From: Novimethylophilus sp036504375
Lineage (GTDB): Bacteria > Pseudomonadota > Gammaproteobacteria > Burkholderiales > Methylophilaceae
DNA: 24,780 bases
Assembly (NCBI RefSeq): GCF_036504375.1
Contig: NZ_DASXVH010000057.1
Span: 1 to 24,780 of the forward strand
Reading direction: 5' to 3'
Made by a program: the position numbers and the translations under genes
Notes under the pieces: generated by a model
Told to the model about the DNA's origin: nothing
Databases searched by the model: none
The model's input: the letters and a program-made list of their open reading frames with translations, nothing else
Shown here: positions 23,931 to 24,780 of the stretch, piece after piece
Position numbering within the stretch: the stretch's first letter is position 1
Layout of the letters: each line of letters opens with the position of its first letter

Positions 23931-23958
23931 TTTTATTGGGGTCTACTTTACGTTATGC
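23931..23958 (+). other. attI: attI-like recombination site, right copy
   Basis: Bases 23931-23955 are identical to 143-167, and the core continues as GTTATGC (23952-23958). The identity ends at the GTTA of the crossover core, where the incoming cassettes differ, and begins 21 bases before it. It precedes an intact cassette and has no attC features of its own, so it is a second attI-like entry point without an adjacent integrase gene. Confidence 0.6.
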
Positions 23959-23973
23959 GGCAAAGGCAGGGCC

Positions 23974-24648
23974 ATGCAATTTGAACTGAGCCACGATAGA
24001 CGAAACATCTCAGACAGTGATTTGCTGTCAGACCTTCGTCGCGTTGCCTCCGAGCATTCGGAGCAGCAAGTTAAGCAGCGCACGTATAAAGATCACGGCA
24101 AGTATGGCGTTACAACAGTTATTCGCCGTTTTGGCTCATGGAATTCTGCGGTGGAGGCGGCCGGATTAGACGTCACAGTGGAACGGAACATTCCAGATGA
24201 AAAACTGTTTTCGGCCATCTATGACTTATGGGCTTCTCTTGGCCGTCAACCCAGCTATTCGGAGGTTCAAAAGCCTGCATGCCTGTTTCATGTTGCCACG
24301 TATGAGCGCCGCTTTAGCTCGTGGAGGCAGGCTTTAGAGGCGTTTGTTTCATACGCCAATTCTGAAGCTATGGCCGCGCCAGCAGCAGTTGAAACAACGG
24401 GTATCGTTTCGCGTCGGACCACCCGCTGTCCAGATTTGCGGCTTCGCTTCAAGGTGCTCCAGCGCGACCACTTTCGTTGCTGTGCGTGTGGCGCATCTCC
24501 ATCGGTTACTCCCGGTGTTGTACTTGAGGTTGACCACATCAAGCCATGGTCAAAAGGAGGTGAAACCGTTATCGAGAACCTCCAAACGCTATGCGCAGCT
24601 TGCAACCAAGGAAAAACAAACCACCATGAAGAGCGGCAAACCGCATAA
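23974..24648 (+). CDS. HNH endonuclease with two N-terminal homing-nuclease-associated repeats
   Basis: This 224-aa protein has two repeats of the type found beside homing and restriction HNH nucleases: GVTTVIRRFGSWNSAVEAAGL (residues 45-65) and HVATYERRFSSWRQALEAF (106-124). The C-terminal HNH domain starts RFKVLQRDHFRCCACG, with zinc ligands Cys169/Cys172 and Cys207/Cys210 (LCAAC). The catalytic part is EVDHIKPWSKGG (Asp187, His188) with Asn202 in ENLQTL. The repeats probably bind DNA. Whether it acts in defence, homing or regulation is unknown. The TAA stop is in the R'' box. The gene fills cassette 23953-24705, directly at the attI-like site. Confidence 0.88.
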   Translation: MQFELSHDRRNISDSDLLSDLRRVASEHSEQQVKQRTYKDHGKYGVTTVIRRFGSWNSAVEAAGLDVTVERNIPDEKLFSAIYDLWASLGRQPSYSEVQKPACLFHVATYERRFSSWRQALEAFVSYANSEAMAAPAAVETTGIVSRRTTRCPDLRLRFKVLQRDHFRCCACGASPSVTPGVVLEVDHIKPWSKGGETVIENLQTLCAACNQGKTNHHEERQTA

Positions 24649-24711
24649 CAGGTCGATCAACTGGGACGTCAAATGCTGCGCATTTGCCGCCCGTTATCTT
24701 TATCGTTGGGC
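24643..24711 (+). other. attC: attC of the HNH cassette
   Basis: R'' GCATAAC (24643-24649) complements the cassette start GTTATGC (23952). R' is GTTGGGC (24705-24711). The stem CAAATGCTGCGCATTTG differs from the GC-rich arms of the first array. Confidence 0.9.
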
Positions 24712-24734
24712 ACCTCAGGACGGCGCGTATGGCA

Positions 24735-24763
24735 TTGACAATGTGTAGCCATAGGGCTACAGT
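24735..24763 (+). promoter_or_regulatory. Promoter and operator of the HigB/HigA cassette, copy 2
   Basis: TTGACA (24735-24740) and TACAGT (24758-24763) with the 7-4-7 palindrome (24744-24761) are identical to copy 1. The whole stretch 24704-24780 matches 3607-3683 exactly. Confidence 0.75.
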
Positions 24764-24769
24764 TGCTCC

Positions 24770-24780
24770 ATGATTGAAAT
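24770..24780 (+). CDS. RelE/HigB-family toxin, copy 2 (cut by the window edge)
   Basis: ATG 24770 and the next bases match the start of the toxin gene at 3673. Only three codons and part of a fourth are visible. Whether this copy carries the nonsense codon found in copy 1 cannot be seen here. Confidence 0.6.

Overview
The window looks like the chromosome of an autotrophic betaproteobacterium, most likely of the Nitrosomonadales (Gallionella/Sulfuricella-like). This is inferred from a bacterial class I phosphoribulokinase followed by a VOC protein, a long GlnE, GlgP, Acs and an AldB-type aldehyde dehydrogenase with a sigma-54 regulator. No rRNA, tRNA, CRISPR array or integrase gene was seen.

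Positions 165-8146 are an integron gene-cassette array in which every cassette is oriented left to right. Its boundaries can be read directly. Each cassette begins with TTRRRY, and its own attC begins with the reverse complement of that start (RYYYAAC). Intact examples run through seven cassettes: an AhpD-like protein, a membrane protein, an unknown 319-aa protein, two small membrane proteins, a DUF4160/DUF2442 pair, and a HigB/HigA pair whose toxin is broken by a nonsense codon. Decay follows. The MarR/membrane-protein cassette has an attC collapsed to 20 bp. Next come a GNAT stub fused into an attC, a BrnT/BrnA cassette whose attC is cut by IS3-family debris, and yefM/yoeB fragments. The YnfA, GNAT and CBS cassettes at the end have mutated or missing attC sites.

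Positions 8147-23930 are core chromosome with higher GC: a membrane-protein fragment, cbbP and a VOC protein, two exported proteins (one with tandem PilJ-type sensory domains), an aldehyde dehydrogenase diverging from an AcoR-like sigma-54 activator across a sigma-54 promoter, glnE, glgP and acs.

At 23931 a second cassette run starts in the same orientation. It begins at a 25-bp sequence identical to the one at 143-167 that precedes the first array, so both are read as attI-like sites. It carries an HNH-nuclease cassette and then a second copy of the HigBA cassette, which runs off the right edge.

The most notable observations are these: two cassette arrays with identical attI-like ends about 24 kb apart; one toxin-antitoxin cassette present in both arrays; three toxin-first cassettes whose -10 box ends exactly 7 nt before the toxin ATG, which predicts leaderless transcripts; and the repeated use of the attC R'' box as the stop codon of the cassette gene.
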